Positions 52,482-63,328 are shown, counted from the first letter of the stretch. The stretch is 64,000 nt of DNA from Flavobacterium sp. JAD_PAG50586_2 (GCA_023213215.1 CP096136.1:2294001-2358000); one strand, 5' to 3'. The notes: a model not told the origin generated them from the letters alone. A program made the numbers and translations.

Positions 52482-54638
52482 ATGGCTAGAGATCTAAAAT
52501 TAACAAGAAACATCGGAATTGCTGCTCACATTGATGCTGGTAAAACAACAACAACGGAGCGTATATTATTCTATACCGGAAAATCACATAAAATTGGTGA
52601 AGTACACGATGGTGCTGCAACAATGGACTGGATGGCACAAGAGCAGGAAAGAGGTATTACCATTACTTCAGCTGCAACCACTTGTGAATGGAGTTTTCCA
52701 ACTGAGCAGGGTAAACCATTGCCAACTTCTCAGGATTACCACTTTAATATTATTGATACCCCAGGACACGTTGATTTTACCGTAGAGGTAAACCGTTCGT
52801 TACGTGTATTGGATGGATTGGTTTTCTTATTTTCTGCTGTTGATGGTGTTGAGCCACAATCAGAGACTAACTGGAGACTTGCTGATCAATATAGAGTTCC
52901 ACGTATGGGATTCGTAAACAAAATGGACCGTCAGGGTTCTAACTTCTTAATGGTTTGTCAACAAGTTAGAGACATGTTAAAGTCTAATGCTGTTGCTATT
53001 ACTTTGCCAATTGGTGAGGAAAATGACTTCAAAGGAGTTGTAGATTTAGTTAAGAATCAAGCTATTGTATGGCATGATGAAACTCTAGGTGCTACTTTTG
53101 ATATCGTGCCTATCCCAGAGGATATGCTTGCAGAAGTAAAAGAATATAGATCAATCCTTATTGAAGCTGTTGCTGATTATGATGAAAACCTTTTAGAGAA
53201 ATTCATGGAAGATGAAAACTCTATTACTGAGGAAGAAATCAATACAGCATTAAGAGCTGCTACTATGGATATGGCTATCATTCCGATGATTGCTGGTTCT
53301 TCATTCAAAAACAAAGGTGTTCAATTCATGTTGGATGCTGTATGTAAATATTTACCATCTCCTTTAGATAAAGAAGGTATCGAAGGAATCCATCCTGATG
53401 ATGCTGATTTATTAGAAGAAGATCAAACTAAAATCTTACGTCGTCCTGATGTAAAAGAGCCGTTCGCAGCTTTGGCATTTAAAATCGCTACTGACCCTTA
53501 TGTTGGTCGTTTGGCTTTCTTCCGTGCATATTCAGGTCGTTTAGATGCAGGTTCTTATATCTTGAACACTCGTTCTGGAAACAAAGAAAGAATTTCACGT
53601 ATCTACCAGATGCACGCTAACAAACAAAACCCAATCGATTATATTGAAGCAGGTGATATTGGAGCAGCGGTTGGATTTAAGGATATCAAGACCGGAGATA
53701 CAATGTGTGACGAAAAACACCCAATCATTCTTGAGTCAATGAAATTCCCAGCACCGGTAATTGGTATCGCTATCGAGCCAAAAACTAAAGCTGACGTTGA
53801 TAAAATGGGTATGGCTTTAGCAAAATTAGCTGAAGAGGATCCAACATTTACTGTAAGAACAGATGAGGCTTCAGGTCAAACGATTATTTCAGGTATGGGT
53901 GAGTTACACTTAGACATCCTTGTAGATCGTATGAAACGTGAATTCAAAGTTGAGGTTAACCAAGGTGAACCACAAGTTGAATACAAAGAGGCTTTTACAA
54001 AATCTGCTCAACACAGAGAAACGTACAAGAAACAATCTGGAGGTCGTGGTAAATTCGGTGATATCGTATTTATTCTTGAGCCAGCTGATTTAGTAGACGG
54101 TAAAGCTCCTGTTGGATTACAGTTTGTGAATGCAGTAAAAGGTGGTAACGTTCCTAAAGAATATATTCCATCTGTTGAGAAAGGTTTCCGTGAAGCTATG
54201 AAAACGGGTCCATTAGCTGGATACCAGGTTGATAGTTTAAAAGTAACTTTATTAGATGGATCTTTCCACCCTGTGGATTCTGATGCTCTTTCTTTTGAAT
54301 TAGCGGCAAGAATGGGTTACAGAGAAGTTGCGAAAGCGGCCGGAGCTGTTATCCTTGAGCCTATCATGAAAATGGAAGTTATAACTCCTGAAGAAAACAT
54401 GGGAGATATCGTAGGTGATATCAACCGTCGTAGAGGCCAGGTGAATGACATGGGTGACAGAAATGGTGCTAAGACTATTAAGGCAGATGTGCCATTATCA
54501 GAGATGTTTGGTTATGTAACAACATTAAGAACATTGTCTTCTGGTAGAGCAACATCTACAATGGAATTTTCACATTACGAACAAACTCCTTCTAACATTT
54601 CAGAAGAAGTTATCAAAAAAGCAAAAGGTAACGCTTAA
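52482..54638 (+). CDS. fusA: Elongation factor G
   Basis: A 718-residue translocation GTPase. G1 is [16 protein letters not shown]2 [13 protein letters not shown]3 [13 protein letters not shown]4 [11 protein letters not shown]. Domain IV contains [13 protein letters not shown] and [17 protein letters not shown] segments, and domain V follows. The length fits standard EF-G. It is followed by rpsJ 11 bp later rather than by tuf, as is usual in Bacteroidota. Confidence 0.98.
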   Translation: MARDLKLTRNIGIAAHIDAGKTTTTERILFYTGKSHKIGEVHDGAATMDWMAQEQERGITITSAATTCEWSFPTEQGKPLPTSQDYHFNIIDTPGHVDFTVEVNRSLRVLDGLVFLFSAVDGVEPQSETNWRLADQYRVPRMGFVNKMDRQGSNFLMVCQQVRDMLKSNAVAITLPIGEENDFKGVVDLVKNQAIVWHDETLGATFDIVPIPEDMLAEVKEYRSILIEAVADYDENLLEKFMEDENSITEEEINTALRAATMDMAIIPMIAGSSFKNKGVQFMLDAVCKYLPSPLDKEGIEGIHPDDADLLEEDQTKILRRPDVKEPFAALAFKIATDPYVGRLAFFRAYSGRLDAGSYILNTRSGNKERISRIYQMHANKQNPIDYIEAGDIGAAVGFKDIKTGDTMCDEKHPIILESMKFPAPVIGIAIEPKTKADVDKMGMALAKLAEEDPTFTVRTDEASGQTIISGMGELHLDILVDRMKREFKVEVNQGEPQVEYKEAFTKSAQHRETYKKQSGGRGKFGDIVFILEPADLVDGKAPVGLQFVNAVKGGNVPKEYIPSVEKGFREAMKTGPLAGYQVDSLKVTLLDGSFHPVDSDALSFELAARMGYREVAKAAGAVILEPIMKMEVITPEENMGDIVGDINRRRGQVNDMGDRNGAKTIKADVPLSEMFGYVTTLRTLSSGRATSTMEFSHYEQTPSNISEEVIKKAKGNA

Positions 54639-54649
54639 TTCTTATCAAG

Positions 54650-54955
54650 ATGAGTCAAAAAATTAGAATAAAATTAAAGTCTTACGATCACATGTTGGTT
54701 GATAAATCAGCTGAGAAAATCGTAAAAACTGTGAAAAGCACAGGTGCTGTTGTAACAGGTCCAATTCCGTTACCTACGCACAAAAAAATATTTACTGTAT
54801 TACGTTCTCCTCACGTGAACAAAAAAGCGAGAGAGCAGTTCCAGGTTAGTTCATACAAAAGATTGTTAGACATCTACAGTTCTTCTTCGAAAACTATCGA
54901 TGCTTTAATGAAACTTGAATTGCCTAGTGGAGTTGAAGTAGAAATCAAAGTATAA
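54650..54955 (+). CDS. rpsJ: 30S ribosomal protein S10
   Basis: 101 residues; also NusE in transcription antitermination complexes. [20 protein letters not shown] and [20 protein letters not shown] are diagnostic. It is attached to the str operon here, and a strong hairpin separates it from rplC. Confidence 0.98.
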   Translation: MSQKIRIKLKSYDHMLVDKSAEKIVKTVKSTGAVVTGPIPLPTHKKIFTVLRSPHVNKKAREQFQVSSYKRLLDIYSSSSKTIDALMKLELPSGVEVEIKV

Positions 54956-54978
54956 TTATACTTTAAAATAAAACAAGG

Positions 54979-55015
54979 ATTAAGTGTCGGATTCTGTCCG
55001 ACGCTTAATTTTTTT
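54979..55015 (+). terminator. Terminator or attenuator between rpsJ and rplC
   Basis: A 13-bp stem (ATTAAGTGTCGGA / TCCGACGCTTAAT with one G-T wobble) and a 5-nt loop are followed by at least six T, 24 bp after the rpsJ stop. It is strong enough to end the str transcript or to partly limit read-through into the rplC cluster. Confidence 0.85.
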
Positions 55016-55058
55016 AAAAATGCAAAAAATAAATTTATTAATTAATAATTAGTTTAAT

Positions 55059-55675
55059 ATGTCTGGGTTAATAGGAAGAAAAATCGGCATGACTAGCTTA
55101 TTCGATGAAAACGGGAAGAATATTCCTTGTACGGTAATCGAAGCTGGACCTTGTGTCGTTACCCAAGTCAGAACCATTGAGGTTGACGGGTATGAAGCAC
55201 TTCAACTTGGTTTCGATGACAAAACAGAAAAACACGCCACTAAAGCTGACTTAGGTCACTTTAAAAAAGCGGGAACTTCTGCAAAGAAAAAGTCGTTGAA
55301 TTCCAAGGTTTCGAAAGTGATTTTAAATTAGGTGACAATGTTACCGTGGAAGTATTCAGCGAAGGAGAATTTGTTGATGTACAAGGTGTATCAAAAGGAA
55401 AAGGTTTCCAGGGTGTTGTTAAACGTCACGGTTTTGGTGGTGTTGGACAAGCAACTCACGGACAACACAACCGTTTGAGAGCGCCAGGTTCTGTAGGAGC
55501 ATCTTCTTATCCATCACGTGTATTCAAAGGAATGCGTATGGCAGGAAGAATGGGAGGAGATAATGTAAAAGTACAAAATCTTAGAGTTTTAAAAGTAGTG
55601 GCTGAAAAGAACCTGCTTGTTGTTAAGGGAGCTATTCCTGGATGCAAAAACTCTTATGTAATCATTCAGAAGTAA
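55059..55675 (+). CDS. rplC: 50S ribosomal protein L3, frameshifted in this sequence
   Basis: About 205 residues after one repair: the five-A run at 55287-55291 should be six, which continues AGTSAKKK to [20 protein letters not shown]. Start [20 protein letters not shown], and the central-loop segment [20 protein letters not shown] is diagnostic. L3 helps form the peptidyl transferase centre and is essential, so a real disruption is not credible. Its stop overlaps the rplD start (TAATG). Confidence 0.95.
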
Positions 55676-56304
55676 TGGAAGTAAAAGTTTTAGATATCAA
55701 CGGAAAAGAAACTGGAAGAAAAGTTAAACTTTCTGATTCAGTTTTCGCAATCGAGCCAAATAATCACGCAGTATATCTTGATGTTAAGCAATACTTAGCA
55801 AATCAAAGACAAGGAACGCACAAAGCTAAAGAAAGAGCTGAAGTTGCAGGTTCTACTCGTAAGATTAAAAAACAAAAAGGAACTGGTACGGCTCGTGCCG
55901 GTAGTGCAAAAAACCCTTTGTTCAAAGGTGGAGGTACTGTTTTTGGACCACGTCCAAGAAGCTATTCTTTCAAATTGAACAAAACGGTAAAAAGATTAGC
56001 AAGAAAATCTGCTTTCTCTTTAAAAGCAAAAGAATCAAATATAGTAGTTGTAGAAGACTTCAATTTTGAAACACCAAACACTAAAAATTTCATTAATGTT
56101 TTGAAAGCTTTAGGGTTAGAAAACAAAAAATCTTTGTTTGTGTTGGGTGAATCAAATAAAAATGTATATTTGTCGTCACGTAATTTGAAAGCTTCTAACG
56201 TCGTAACTAACTCAGAATTAAGTACTTATGCAATTTTAAATGCAAATAACTTAGTTCTTTCAGAAGGTTCTTTAGAAGGAATTGAAGAAAATTTAAGTAA
56301 ATAA
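55675..56304 (+). CDS. rplD: 50S ribosomal protein L4
   Basis: 209 residues from the ATG at 55675. [20 protein letters not shown] is the start, and the extended loop [20 protein letters not shown] lines the exit tunnel. In E. coli L4 represses the S10 operon; whether it does so here is unknown. It shares one base with the rplC stop. Confidence 0.97.
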   Translation: MEVKVLDINGKETGRKVKLSDSVFAIEPNNHAVYLDVKQYLANQRQGTHKAKERAEVAGSTRKIKKQKGTGTARAGSAKNPLFKGGGTVFGPRPRSYSFKLNKTVKRLARKSAFSLKAKESNIVVVEDFNFETPNTKNFINVLKALGLENKKSLFVLGESNKNVYLSSRNLKASNVVTNSELSTYAILNANNLVLSEGSLEGIEENLSK

Positions 56305-56311
56305 CAGAGTC

Positions 56312-56602
56312 ATGAGTATCATAATTAAACCTATCATAACAGAAAAAATCACCAAAGAAGGTGAAGTTTTCAATCGTTTTGGTTTTGTTGTTGACAAAAA
56401 AGCAAACAAAGTTCAAATTAAGAAAGCTGTTGAGGCTGCTTATGGAATTTCTGTTGTTACTGTAAACACGATGAACTATAGAGCTGACAGAACTACTAAA
56501 TATACAAAAAGTGGTTTAATCAGCGGAAAAACAAATAGCTACAAAAAAGCTATTGTACAAGTAAAAGAAGGAGAAACAATAGATTTTTATAATAATATCT
56601 AA
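56312..56602 (+). CDS. rplW: 50S ribosomal protein L23
   Basis: 96 residues at the tunnel exit, the docking site for trigger factor and SRP. IIIKPIITEKITKEGEVFNR and KKAVEAAYGISVVTVNTMNY are diagnostic. It lies 7 bp after rplD and 6 bp before rplB. Confidence 0.97.
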   Translation: MSIIIKPIITEKITKEGEVFNRFGFVVDKKANKVQIKKAVEAAYGISVVTVNTMNYRADRTTKYTKSGLISGKTNSYKKAIVQVKEGETIDFYNNI

Positions 56603-56608
56603 TAGAAA

Positions 56609-57433
56609 ATGTCAGTTAGAAAATTAAAACCTATTACCCCTGGTCAGCGTTTTAGAGTTGTGAATGGTTTTGACGCCATCACGACTGATAAGCCGGAGCG
56701 TTCTTTGATCGCACCGATAAAAAACTCAGGTGGTAGAAATAGTCAAGGAAAAATGACCATGCGTTATACAGGCGGTGGTCACAAACAAAGGTATCGTATT
56801 ATTGATTTCAAAAGAACTAAAGTTGGAATTCCAGCTACTGTGAAATCAATCGAGTATGATCCAAACAGAACTGCTTTTATCGCATTATTGTGGTATGTAG
56901 ATGGAGAGAAAACGTATATCGTTGCTCAGAATGGTCTACAGGTAGGACAAACTGTTGTGTCAGGAGAAGGTGCAGCCCCAGAAATTGGAAATACTTTGCC
57001 ATTGAGCAAAATTCCATTGGGAACTGTAATTTCTTGTATCGAATTGCGTCCAGGTCAGGGAGCTACTATTGCTCGTTCAGCTGGAACATTTGCTCAGTTA
57101 ATGGCAAGAGACGGAAAATATGCTACAATTAAGATGCCTTCAGGTGAAACAAGATTGATCTTGTTAACTTGTTCAGCAACAATCGGAGCAGTTTCTAACT
57201 CTGACCACCAATTGATCGTATCTGGTAAAGCAGGTAGAACAAGATGGTTAGGAAGAAGACCAAGAACAAGACCAGTAGCAATGAACCCTGTCGATCACCC
57301 AATGGGTGGTGGTGAAGGACGTTCATCTGGAGGTCACCCACGTTCTAGAAAAGGACTTCCTGCTAAAGGTTATAGAACTCGTTCTAAAGTTAACCCGAGT
57401 AACAAGTATATTGTAGAACGCAGAAAGAAATAA
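56609..57433 (+). CDS. rplB: 50S ribosomal protein L2
   Basis: 274 residues, needed for subunit joining and peptidyl transfer. [40 protein letters not shown] and the conserved His region [20 protein letters not shown] are present. Full length; 6 bp before rpsS. Confidence 0.98.
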   Translation: MSVRKLKPITPGQRFRVVNGFDAITTDKPERSLIAPIKNSGGRNSQGKMTMRYTGGGHKQRYRIIDFKRTKVGIPATVKSIEYDPNRTAFIALLWYVDGEKTYIVAQNGLQVGQTVVSGEGAAPEIGNTLPLSKIPLGTVISCIELRPGQGATIARSAGTFAQLMARDGKYATIKMPSGETRLILLTCSATIGAVSNSDHQLIVSGKAGRTRWLGRRPRTRPVAMNPVDHPMGGGEGRSSGGHPRSRKGLPAKGYRTRSKVNPSNKYIVERRKK

Positions 57434-57439
57434 TAAGAC

Positions 57440-57718
57440 ATGGCACGTTCATTAAAAAAAGGACCTTTTGTACACTATAAATTAGATAAGAAAGTTCAGG
57501 AAAATATTGCTGGTGGAAATAAAGGTGTGGTTAAGACTTGGTCTAGAGCATCTATGATTACTCCAGATTTCGTTGGGCAAACTATCGCAGTACACAATGG
57601 TCGCCAATTCGTTCCGGTTTATGTAACTGAGAACATGGTAGGACATAAATTAGGAGAGTTTTCACCAACTAGATCTTTTAGAGGTCACGCTGGAGCAAAA
57701 AATAAAGGTAAAAAATAA
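57440..57718 (+). CDS. rpsS: 30S ribosomal protein S19
   Basis: 92 residues in the 30S head. [20 protein letters not shown] and the signature [20 protein letters not shown], then [14 protein letters not shown]. 6 bp from each neighbour. Confidence 0.98.
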   Translation: MARSLKKGPFVHYKLDKKVQENIAGGNKGVVKTWSRASMITPDFVGQTIAVHNGRQFVPVYVTENMVGHKLGEFSPTRSFRGHAGAKNKGKK

Positions 57719-57724
57719 GAAGCA

Positions 57725-58135
57725 ATGGGAGTTCGTAAAAGAGAAACAGCAGATGCGAGAAAAGAGGCTAATAAGTCTATTGCTTTCGCGAAATTGAATA
57801 ACTGCCCTACTTCACCTAGAAAAATGCGCTTAGTAGCGGACTTGGTAAGAGGTCAGAAAGTGGAAAGAGCTTTGAATATTTTAAGATTCAGCTCAAAAGA
57901 AGCTTCAAGAAAATTAGAGAAATTAGTATTGTCTGCCATCAACAATTGGGAGCAGAAAAATGCTGACGGAAACGTTTCAGAAGCAGGCTTATTTATAAAA
58001 ACAATCACTGTAGATGGTGGAATGATGTTGAAAAGACTTCGTCCTGCTCCACAGGGAAGAGCACACAGAATTAGAAAACGTTCTAACCACGTTACAATCG
58101 TATTAGGGCAATTAGATAACACACAAAGCAATTAA
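57725..58135 (+). CDS. rplV: 50S ribosomal protein L22
   Basis: 136 residues; its hairpin reaches into the exit tunnel. [20 protein letters not shown] and the C-terminal [20 protein letters not shown] are diagnostic. The N-terminus carries a lysine/alanine-rich extension common in Bacteroidota. Confidence 0.97.
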   Translation: MGVRKRETADARKEANKSIAFAKLNNCPTSPRKMRLVADLVRGQKVERALNILRFSSKEASRKLEKLVLSAINNWEQKNADGNVSEAGLFIKTITVDGGMMLKRLRPAPQGRAHRIRKRSNHVTIVLGQLDNTQSN

Positions 58136-58140
58136 TTAAG

Positions 58141-58905
58141 ATGGGACAAAAGACAAATCCAATAGGAAACAGACTTGGGATCATCAGAGGATGGGATTCA
58201 AACTGGTATGGTGGAAATGATTACGGTGATAAAATCGCTGAAGATTATAAAATCAGAAAGTATATCCATGCTCGTTTATCAAAAGCTAGTGTATCAAAAG
58301 TAATCATCGAGAGAACTTTGAAACTTGTAACCGTTACTATCACTACTGCAAGACCTGGTATCATTATCGGGAAAGGTGGCCAAGAGGTAGACAAGTTGAA
58401 AGAAGAACTTAAGAAAGTTACTGACAAAGAGGTTCAAATCAACATCTTTGAAATTAAAAGACCTGAATTAGATGCTTACTTGGTAGGTACTTCTATCGCG
58501 CGTCAGATTGAAAGCAGAATCTCATACAGAAGAGCTATCAAAATGGCAATTGCGGCTGCAATGCGTATGAATGCTGAAGGTATTAAAGTATTGATTTCTG
58601 GTCGTTTGAACGGAGCTGAAATGGCACGTTCTGAGCAATTCAAAGAAGGAAGGATTCCTCTATCAACTTTCAGAGCCGATATTGATTATGCTTTGGCTGA
58701 AGCACATACTACTTATGGTAGAATGGGTATCAAAGTATGGATCATGAAAGGTGAAGTTTATGGAAAAAGAGACCTTTCTCCACTTGTAGGCATGGACAAA
58801 AAACAAGCTGGTCAAGGTGGTGGAAAAGGCGGAGATTCTCCAAGAGGCGACAGAAAGCCTTTCAACAAGGACAGAAAGCCTGGAGGCGACCGTAAAAGAA
58901 AGTAA
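58141..58905 (+). CDS. rpsC: 30S ribosomal protein S3
   Basis: 254 residues; part of the mRNA entry channel. The N-terminal [20 protein letters not shown], the KH-domain GXXG loop in [20 protein letters not shown], and the C-terminal domain [20 protein letters not shown] are clear. It ends in a Gly/Lys/Arg/Asp-rich low-complexity tail of about 40 residues, typical for flavobacterial S3. Confidence 0.98.
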   Translation: MGQKTNPIGNRLGIIRGWDSNWYGGNDYGDKIAEDYKIRKYIHARLSKASVSKVIIERTLKLVTVTITTARPGIIIGKGGQEVDKLKEELKKVTDKEVQINIFEIKRPELDAYLVGTSIARQIESRISYRRAIKMAIAAAMRMNAEGIKVLISGRLNGAEMARSEQFKEGRIPLSTFRADIDYALAEAHTTYGRMGIKVWIMKGEVYGKRDLSPLVGMDKKQAGQGGGKGGDSPRGDRKPFNKDRKPGGDRKRK

Positions 58906-58926
58906 TTTTTTAAAAAGTAAAAGAAA

Positions 58927-59352
58927 ATGTTACAGCCTAAAAGAACAAAATACCGTAAGGTACAGAAGGGTAAAATGAAAGGAAATGCTCAAAGAGGGCA
59001 CGAACTTTCAAGTGGAATGTTTGGAATTAAATCTGTACATGAAAATGGAATGTTTTTAACTTCACGTCAAATCGAAGCTGCGCGTATTGCTGCAACCAGA
59101 TATATGAAAAGAGAAGGACAGTTATGGATCAATATTTTCCCGGACAAGCCAATCACCAAAAAACCTCTTGAGGTACGTATGGGTAAAGGTAAAGGTGCGG
59201 TCGAATATTGGGCTGCAGTTGTAAAACCAGGAAGAATCATGTTTGAAGTTGGTGGAGTTCCACTATCTGTTGCAAAAGAAGCATTGCGTCTTGCAGCTCA
59301 GAAACTTCCAGTAAAAACTAAGTTTGTCGTTGCTAGAGATTTCGAAGCATAA
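58927..59352 (+). CDS. rplP: 50S ribosomal protein L16
   Basis: 141 residues near the A site. [40 protein letters not shown] and [20 protein letters not shown] are diagnostic. It starts 21 bp after rpsC. Confidence 0.98.
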   Translation: MLQPKRTKYRKVQKGKMKGNAQRGHELSSGMFGIKSVHENGMFLTSRQIEAARIAATRYMKREGQLWINIFPDKPITKKPLEVRMGKGKGAVEYWAAVVKPGRIMFEVGGVPLSVAKEALRLAAQKLPVKTKFVVARDFEA

Positions 59353-59365
59353 TCTAAAATTAATT

Positions 59366-59557
59366 ATGAAACAATCAGAAATTATAAATCTATCCGCAGC
59401 TGAGTTACAAGAAAAACTTATTCAGTTAAGAAAAGCGTATTCAGATCTAAGAAATGCTCACGCTATTTCTCCAATTGCCAATCCACTTCAAATTAGAAGT
59501 GCAAGAAGAGCCGTTGCTAGAGTAGCAACTGAGCTAACTAAAAGAGAGTTACAATAA
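59366..59557 (+). CDS. rpmC: 50S ribosomal protein L29
   Basis: 63 residues; start at the ATG at 59366 (MKQSEIINLSAAELQEKLIQ) rather than an upstream codon inside rplP. Conserved IANPLQIRSARRAVARVATE end. Two-helix protein next to L23 at the tunnel exit. Confidence 0.96.
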   Translation: MKQSEIINLSAAELQEKLIQLRKAYSDLRNAHAISPIANPLQIRSARRAVARVATELTKRELQ

Positions 59558-59572
59558 TTGTATTCTGCTAAA

Positions 59573-59833
59573 ATGGAAGATAAAAGAAATTTAAGGAAAG
59601 AAAGAATTGGTGTAGTTACATCAAACAAAATGGACAAGTCTATTGTTGTTGCGCAGGTAACTAAAGTAAAACACCCATTATATGGTAAGTTCGTATTGAA
59701 AACTAAAAAGTTTCATGCACACGACGAAACAAACGACTGTAACATTGGTGATACAGTAAAGATCATGGAAACAAGACCTTTATCAAAAACTAAATGTTGG
59801 AGACTAGTTGAAATCATTGAAAGAGCTAAATAA
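59573..59833 (+). CDS. rpsQ: 30S ribosomal protein S17
   Basis: 86 residues from the ATG at 59573 ([20 protein letters not shown]). OB-fold primary 16S rRNA binder. [20 protein letters not shown] and [20 protein letters not shown] are diagnostic. 2 bp before rplN. Confidence 0.97.
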   Translation: MEDKRNLRKERIGVVTSNKMDKSIVVAQVTKVKHPLYGKFVLKTKKFHAHDETNDCNIGDTVKIMETRPLSKTKCWRLVEIIERAK

Positions 59834-59835
59834 TT

Positions 59836-60204
59836 ATGGTACAACAAGAATCAAGACTAAAAGTCGCAGATAACACAGGAGCAAAAGAAGTTTTGACTAT
59901 CCGTGTATTAGGAGGAACGAAACGTCGTTATGCCTCTGTTGGAGATAAAATTGTAGTTTCAATCAAAGATGCAACACCTAACGGTAACGTTAAGAAAGGT
60001 GCTGTTTCAACTGCAGTTGTTGTACGTACCAAAAAAGAAGTGAGAAGAGCCGATGGTTCTTATATCCGTTTCGATGACAATGCATGTGTTCTTTTGAACG
60101 CTGCAGGAGAAATGAGAGGAACTCGTGTTTTTGGTCCGGTTGCAAGAGAACTTCGTGAAAAACAATTCATGAAAATTGTATCATTAGCGCCTGAGGTGCT
60201 TTAA
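59836..60204 (+). CDS. rplN: 50S ribosomal protein L14
   Basis: 122 residues. [20 protein letters not shown], then [20 protein letters not shown] and [20 protein letters not shown]. Full length; contacts 16S rRNA in an inter-subunit bridge. 11 bp before rplX. Confidence 0.98.
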
Positions 60205-60215
60205 TTCATAGTAAG

Positions 60216-60499
60216 ATGATAAAGTTAAAAGTAAAATCTGGAGACACTGTAAAAGTAATAGCTGGTGACCATAAAGGTTTAACAGGTAAAATTACGCGTG
60301 TTTACAGAGAGAAAAACAAAGCGATCGTTGAAGGTGTGAACATGGTATCTAAACATACGAAACCAAGTGCTAAAAACCCACAAGGCGGAATCGTTAAGAT
60401 GGAAGCTCCTATCCACATCTCAAACCTATCTTTGGTAAGCGGTGCTGATACAGCTAAAGGCGGAGCGAAAAAGAATCCAAAAAAGCTAATAAAGCATAG
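60216..60499 (+). CDS. rplX: 50S ribosomal protein L24, frameshifted at its end
   Basis: About 94 residues after one repair: the six-A run at 60479-60484 should be seven, giving a C-terminus of KKNPKKANKA and a stop at 60497-60499, just before the rplE ATG. Uncorrected, the frame runs into rplE. KOW-type start [20 protein letters not shown] and the conserved [20 protein letters not shown] are clear. An assembly initiator of the large subunit. Confidence 0.93.
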
Positions 60500-60501
60500 T
60501 T

Positions 60502-61053
60502 ATGGCATATATCCCAAGACTTAAGCAAGAATATAAGGACAGAGTAATTGCTGCCCTTAAAGAAGAATTCGGTTATAAAAACGTAATGGAAGTTCCTAAA
60601 TTGGAGAAAATCGTTTTAAGCCGTGGAGTTGGAGCTGCAGTTTCAGACAAGAAATTGGTTGATTATGCTGTAGAAGAACTAACAAAAGTTACTGGACAAA
60701 AAGCGGTATCAACCATTTCTAAGAAAGACGTTGCGTCTTTCAAATTGAGAAAAGGTATGCCAATTGGAGCAAAAGTAACTCTTAGAGGAGAAAGAATGTA
60801 TGAGTTTTTAGATAGACTTATTACATCATCTTTACCACGTGTTAGAGATTTTAGCGGTATTAAAGCTACTGGTTTTGACGGAAGAGGTAACTACAACCTT
60901 GGTGTTACTGAACAAATCATTTTCCCGGAAATTGATATTGACAAAGTAAACAAAATATCAGGTTTAGATATTACATTCGTAACATCTGCAAACACAGATA
61001 AAGAAGCAAAATCATTATTGGCAGAATTAGGTTTACCTTTTAAAAAGAATTAA
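60502..61053 (+). CDS. rplE: 50S ribosomal protein L5
   Basis: 183 residues; binds 5S r[43 protein letters not shown] and the [20 protein letters not shown] segment are diagnostic. Begins 2 bp after the repaired rplX stop. Confidence 0.98.
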   Translation: MAYIPRLKQEYKDRVIAALKEEFGYKNVMEVPKLEKIVLSRGVGAAVSDKKLVDYAVEELTKVTGQKAVSTISKKDVASFKLRKGMPIGAKVTLRGERMYEFLDRLITSSLPRVRDFSGIKATGFDGRGNYNLGVTEQIIFPEIDIDKVNKISGLDITFVTSANTDKEAKSLLAELGLPFKKN

Positions 61054-61056
61054 GAC

Positions 61057-61325
61057 ATGGCTAAAGAATCAATGAAAGCCCGTGAGGTTAAGAGAGAAAA
61101 ACGGTAGCAAAGTATGCTGAGAAAAGGAAAGCTTTATTAGAAGCTGGAGATTACGAAGGTCTACAAAAATTACCTAAAAATGCTTCACCGGTTCGTATGC
61201 ACAATCGTTGTAAATTGACTGGAAGACCAAGAGGTTATATGAGACAATTCGGTATTTCACGTGTTACATTCCGTGAGATGGCCAACCAAGGATTAATACC
61301 GGGAGTTAGAAAAGCTAGCTGGTAA
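61057..61325 (+). CDS. rpsN: 30S ribosomal protein S14, frameshifted in this sequence
   Basis: 89 residues after one repair: the five-A run at 61097-61101 should be six, which turns a premature TAG into [20 protein letters not shown]. The conserved [20 protein letters not shown] and [20 protein letters not shown] follow. This is the long, zinc-free (C-minus) form with no CxxC motifs. Because of the slip a plain ORF search misses this gene. Confidence 0.94.
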
Positions 61326-61339
61326 TTAGTTTATATCAA

Positions 61340-61456
61340 CAGATAATTGTACATTTGCCCGCTTTTAGCAGGTAACGTACAATTATCTGCTGTTAAAAAT
61401 AGAGTTTAATGGCTTCAGGTTCAGAGGAATGGTTCCCCTGAAAACCGTTGCCGCAA
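61340..61456 (+). promoter_or_regulatory. Structured spacer between rpsN and rpsH
   Basis: A 141-bp gap in an otherwise packed operon. CAGATAATTGTAC (61340-61352) and GTACAATTATCTG (61377-61389) are exact inverted repeats enclosing a second smaller stem. TTCAGAGGAA / TTCCCCTGAA forms another hairpin further on (61415-61442). TACATTTG at 61350-61357 fits a -7 promoter element like that of rpsL. It is an internal promoter, an RNA regulator, or both. Confidence 0.6.
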
Positions 61457-61466
61457 TTTAATAAAT

Positions 61467-61865
61467 ATGTATACAGATCCTATTGCGGATTATCTTACGA
61501 GAGTTAGAAATGCAGTTATGGCAAACCACAAAGTGGTTGAGATTCCAGCATCTAACCTTAAAAAAGAAATCACAAAAATTTTATTCGATCAAGGGTATAT
61601 TTTGAGTTACAAATTTGATGACAGTTCTGTGCAAGGAACCATCAAAATCGCTCTTAAGTATGATAAAGATACTAAAGACTCTGTAATCAAAGATATCCAA
61701 AGAATTAGTAAACCAGGTTTACGTAAGTACGCAGGTGCTTCAAAATTACCTAGAATCCTTAACGGTTTAGGAATTGCTATTGTTTCAACTTCAAAAGGTT
61801 TAATGACCGGGAAACAAGCTAAGCAATTAAATGTTGGTGGAGAAGTAATTTGTTACGTATACTAA
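61467..61865 (+). CDS. rpsH: 30S ribosomal protein S8
   Basis: 132 residues. MYTDPIADYLTRVRNAVMAN and the C-terminal signature GLGIAIVSTSKGLMTGKQAK with GGEVICYVY. S8 binds 16S helix 21 and autoregulates the spc operon in E. coli; the structured spacer directly upstream is a candidate control site here. Confidence 0.97.
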   Translation: MYTDPIADYLTRVRNAVMANHKVVEIPASNLKKEITKILFDQGYILSYKFDDSSVQGTIKIALKYDKDTKDSVIKDIQRISKPGLRKYAGASKLPRILNGLGIAIVSTSKGLMTGKQAKQLNVGGEVICYVY

Positions 61866-61880
61866 TTAAAAACAGAAAAC

Positions 61881-62423
61881 ATGTCAAGAATAGGTAAAAA
61901 TCCAATTTCGATTCCTGCTGGTGTTACTGTTGAAGTTAGTGATACAGTAATTACAGTTAAAGGAAAATTAGGTCAACTTACACAGAATTACGCAGACGTA
62001 ACTGTAAAAGTTGAAGAAGGTCAAATCACAGTTGAAAGACCATCTGATAGTAAAGATCACAGAGCAAAACACGGATTATACAGATCATTAATCAATAATA
62101 TGGTTATTGGTGTGGCTGAAGGTTTTACAAAAGAATTAGAATTGGTAGGAGTTGGTTACAGAGCTTCGAATCAAGGTCAGAAGTTAGATTTAGCTTTAGG
62201 TTTTTCTCATAATATCGTTTTAGAAGTTGCTCCGGAAGTAAAACTGGAAACAATTTCTGAAAAAGGTAAAAACCCAATTGTGAAGTTAACATCTTTCGAC
62301 AAACAATTAATCGGACAAATCGCTGCGAAAATCAGAGGTTTCCGTAAACCAGAGCCTTACAAAGGTAAAGGGGTTAAGTTTGTTGGTGAAGTATTAAGAA
62401 GAAAAGCAGGTAAATCAGCTTAA
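61881..62423 (+). CDS. rplF: 50S ribosomal protein L6
   Basis: 180 residues, two-domain protein near the factor-binding site. [40 protein letters not shown], and [20 protein letters not shown] at the end. Confidence 0.98.
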   Translation: MSRIGKNPISIPAGVTVEVSDTVITVKGKLGQLTQNYADVTVKVEEGQITVERPSDSKDHRAKHGLYRSLINNMVIGVAEGFTKELELVGVGYRASNQGQKLDLALGFSHNIVLEVAPEVKLETISEKGKNPIVKLTSFDKQLIGQIAAKIRGFRKPEPYKGKGVKFVGEVLRRKAGKSA

Positions 62424-62434
62424 AAAATAGCGTT

Positions 62435-62788
62435 ATGTCATTAACAAAATCTGAAAGAAGACAAAGGATACAATACAGAATCAGAAAGATTGTAAGCGGA
62501 ACCGCTGCAAGACCAAGATTATCTGTATTCAGAAGTAATAAAGAAATCTATACACAACTTATTGATGATGTGAATGGAGTTACTTTATTGGCTGCTTCAT
62601 CGAAAGATAAAGGAGTAGATGCAAAAGGTACAAGCATTGAAGTTGCAACAACAGTTGGAAAACTAGTTGCTGAAAAAGCTTTGAAAGCTGGAATCACAGA
62701 AGTAACTTTCGATAGAGGAGGTTATTTATACCACGGTCGTATTAAATCATTAGCAGAAGGCGCAAGAGCGGCTGGGCTTAAATTCTAA
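62435..62788 (+). CDS. rplR: 50S ribosomal protein L18
   Basis: 117 residues; binds 5S rRNA with L5. [20 protein letters not shown] and [20 protein letters not shown] are diagnostic. 11 bp after rplF. Confidence 0.97.
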   Translation: MSLTKSERRQRIQYRIRKIVSGTAARPRLSVFRSNKEIYTQLIDDVNGVTLLAASSKDKGVDAKGTSIEVATTVGKLVAEKALKAGITEVTFDRGGYLYHGRIKSLAEGARAAGLKF

Positions 62789-62795
62789 TTATATT

Positions 62796-63317
62796 ATGTC
62801 TAAATACAAAAATGTAGAATTAGTAAAACCTAGTGGTCTTGAATTAAAAGATCGTCTGGTAAGTGTAAATCGTGTTACCAAAGTTACAAAAGGAGGAAGA
62901 GCATTCGGTTTTTCTGCCATTGTAGTTGTAGGTGATGAAAATGGAGTAGTTGGTCACGGATTAGGAAAATCTAAAGATGTTTCTGAAGCTATTGCAAAAG
63001 CAGTAGAAGATGCAAAGAAAAACTTAGTTAGAATTCCTTTGAGTGGACAATCAGTTCCTCACGAACAAAAAGGAAAATTTGGTGGAGCAGCAGTATTTTT
63101 GATGCCTGCATCTCACGGTACCGGAGTAATTGCTGGTGGAGCTGTTCGTTCAGTTCTTGAATCAGTTGGTATTCACGATGTATTATCAAAATCACAAGGT
63201 TCATCAAACCCTCACAACGTGGTAAAAGCAACTTTTGATGCTTTATTACAAATGAGAAGTGCCGTTACTGTTGCAAAACAAAGAGGTATTTCTTTAGAAA
63301 AAGTATTTAAAGGTTAA
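62796..63317 (+). CDS. rpsE: 30S ribosomal protein S5
   Basis: 173 residues in the decoding-fidelity region. [40 protein letters not shown] and [20 protein letters not shown] are diagnostic. 7 bp after rplR. Confidence 0.98.
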   Translation: MSKYKNVELVKPSGLELKDRLVSVNRVTKVTKGGRAFGFSAIVVVGDENGVVGHGLGKSKDVSEAIAKAVEDAKKNLVRIPLSGQSVPHEQKGKFGGAAVFLMPASHGTGVIAGGAVRSVLESVGIHDVLSKSQGSSNPHNVVKATFDALLQMRSAVTVAKQRGISLEKVFKG

Positions 63318-63328
63318 TCCAAGGTATT

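Noticed and set aside
55059..55675. Programmed frameshift in rplC
   Set aside because: The slip site is only a short A-run without a pseudoknot or internal Shine-Dalgarno, and identical one-base losses occur across unrelated genes.
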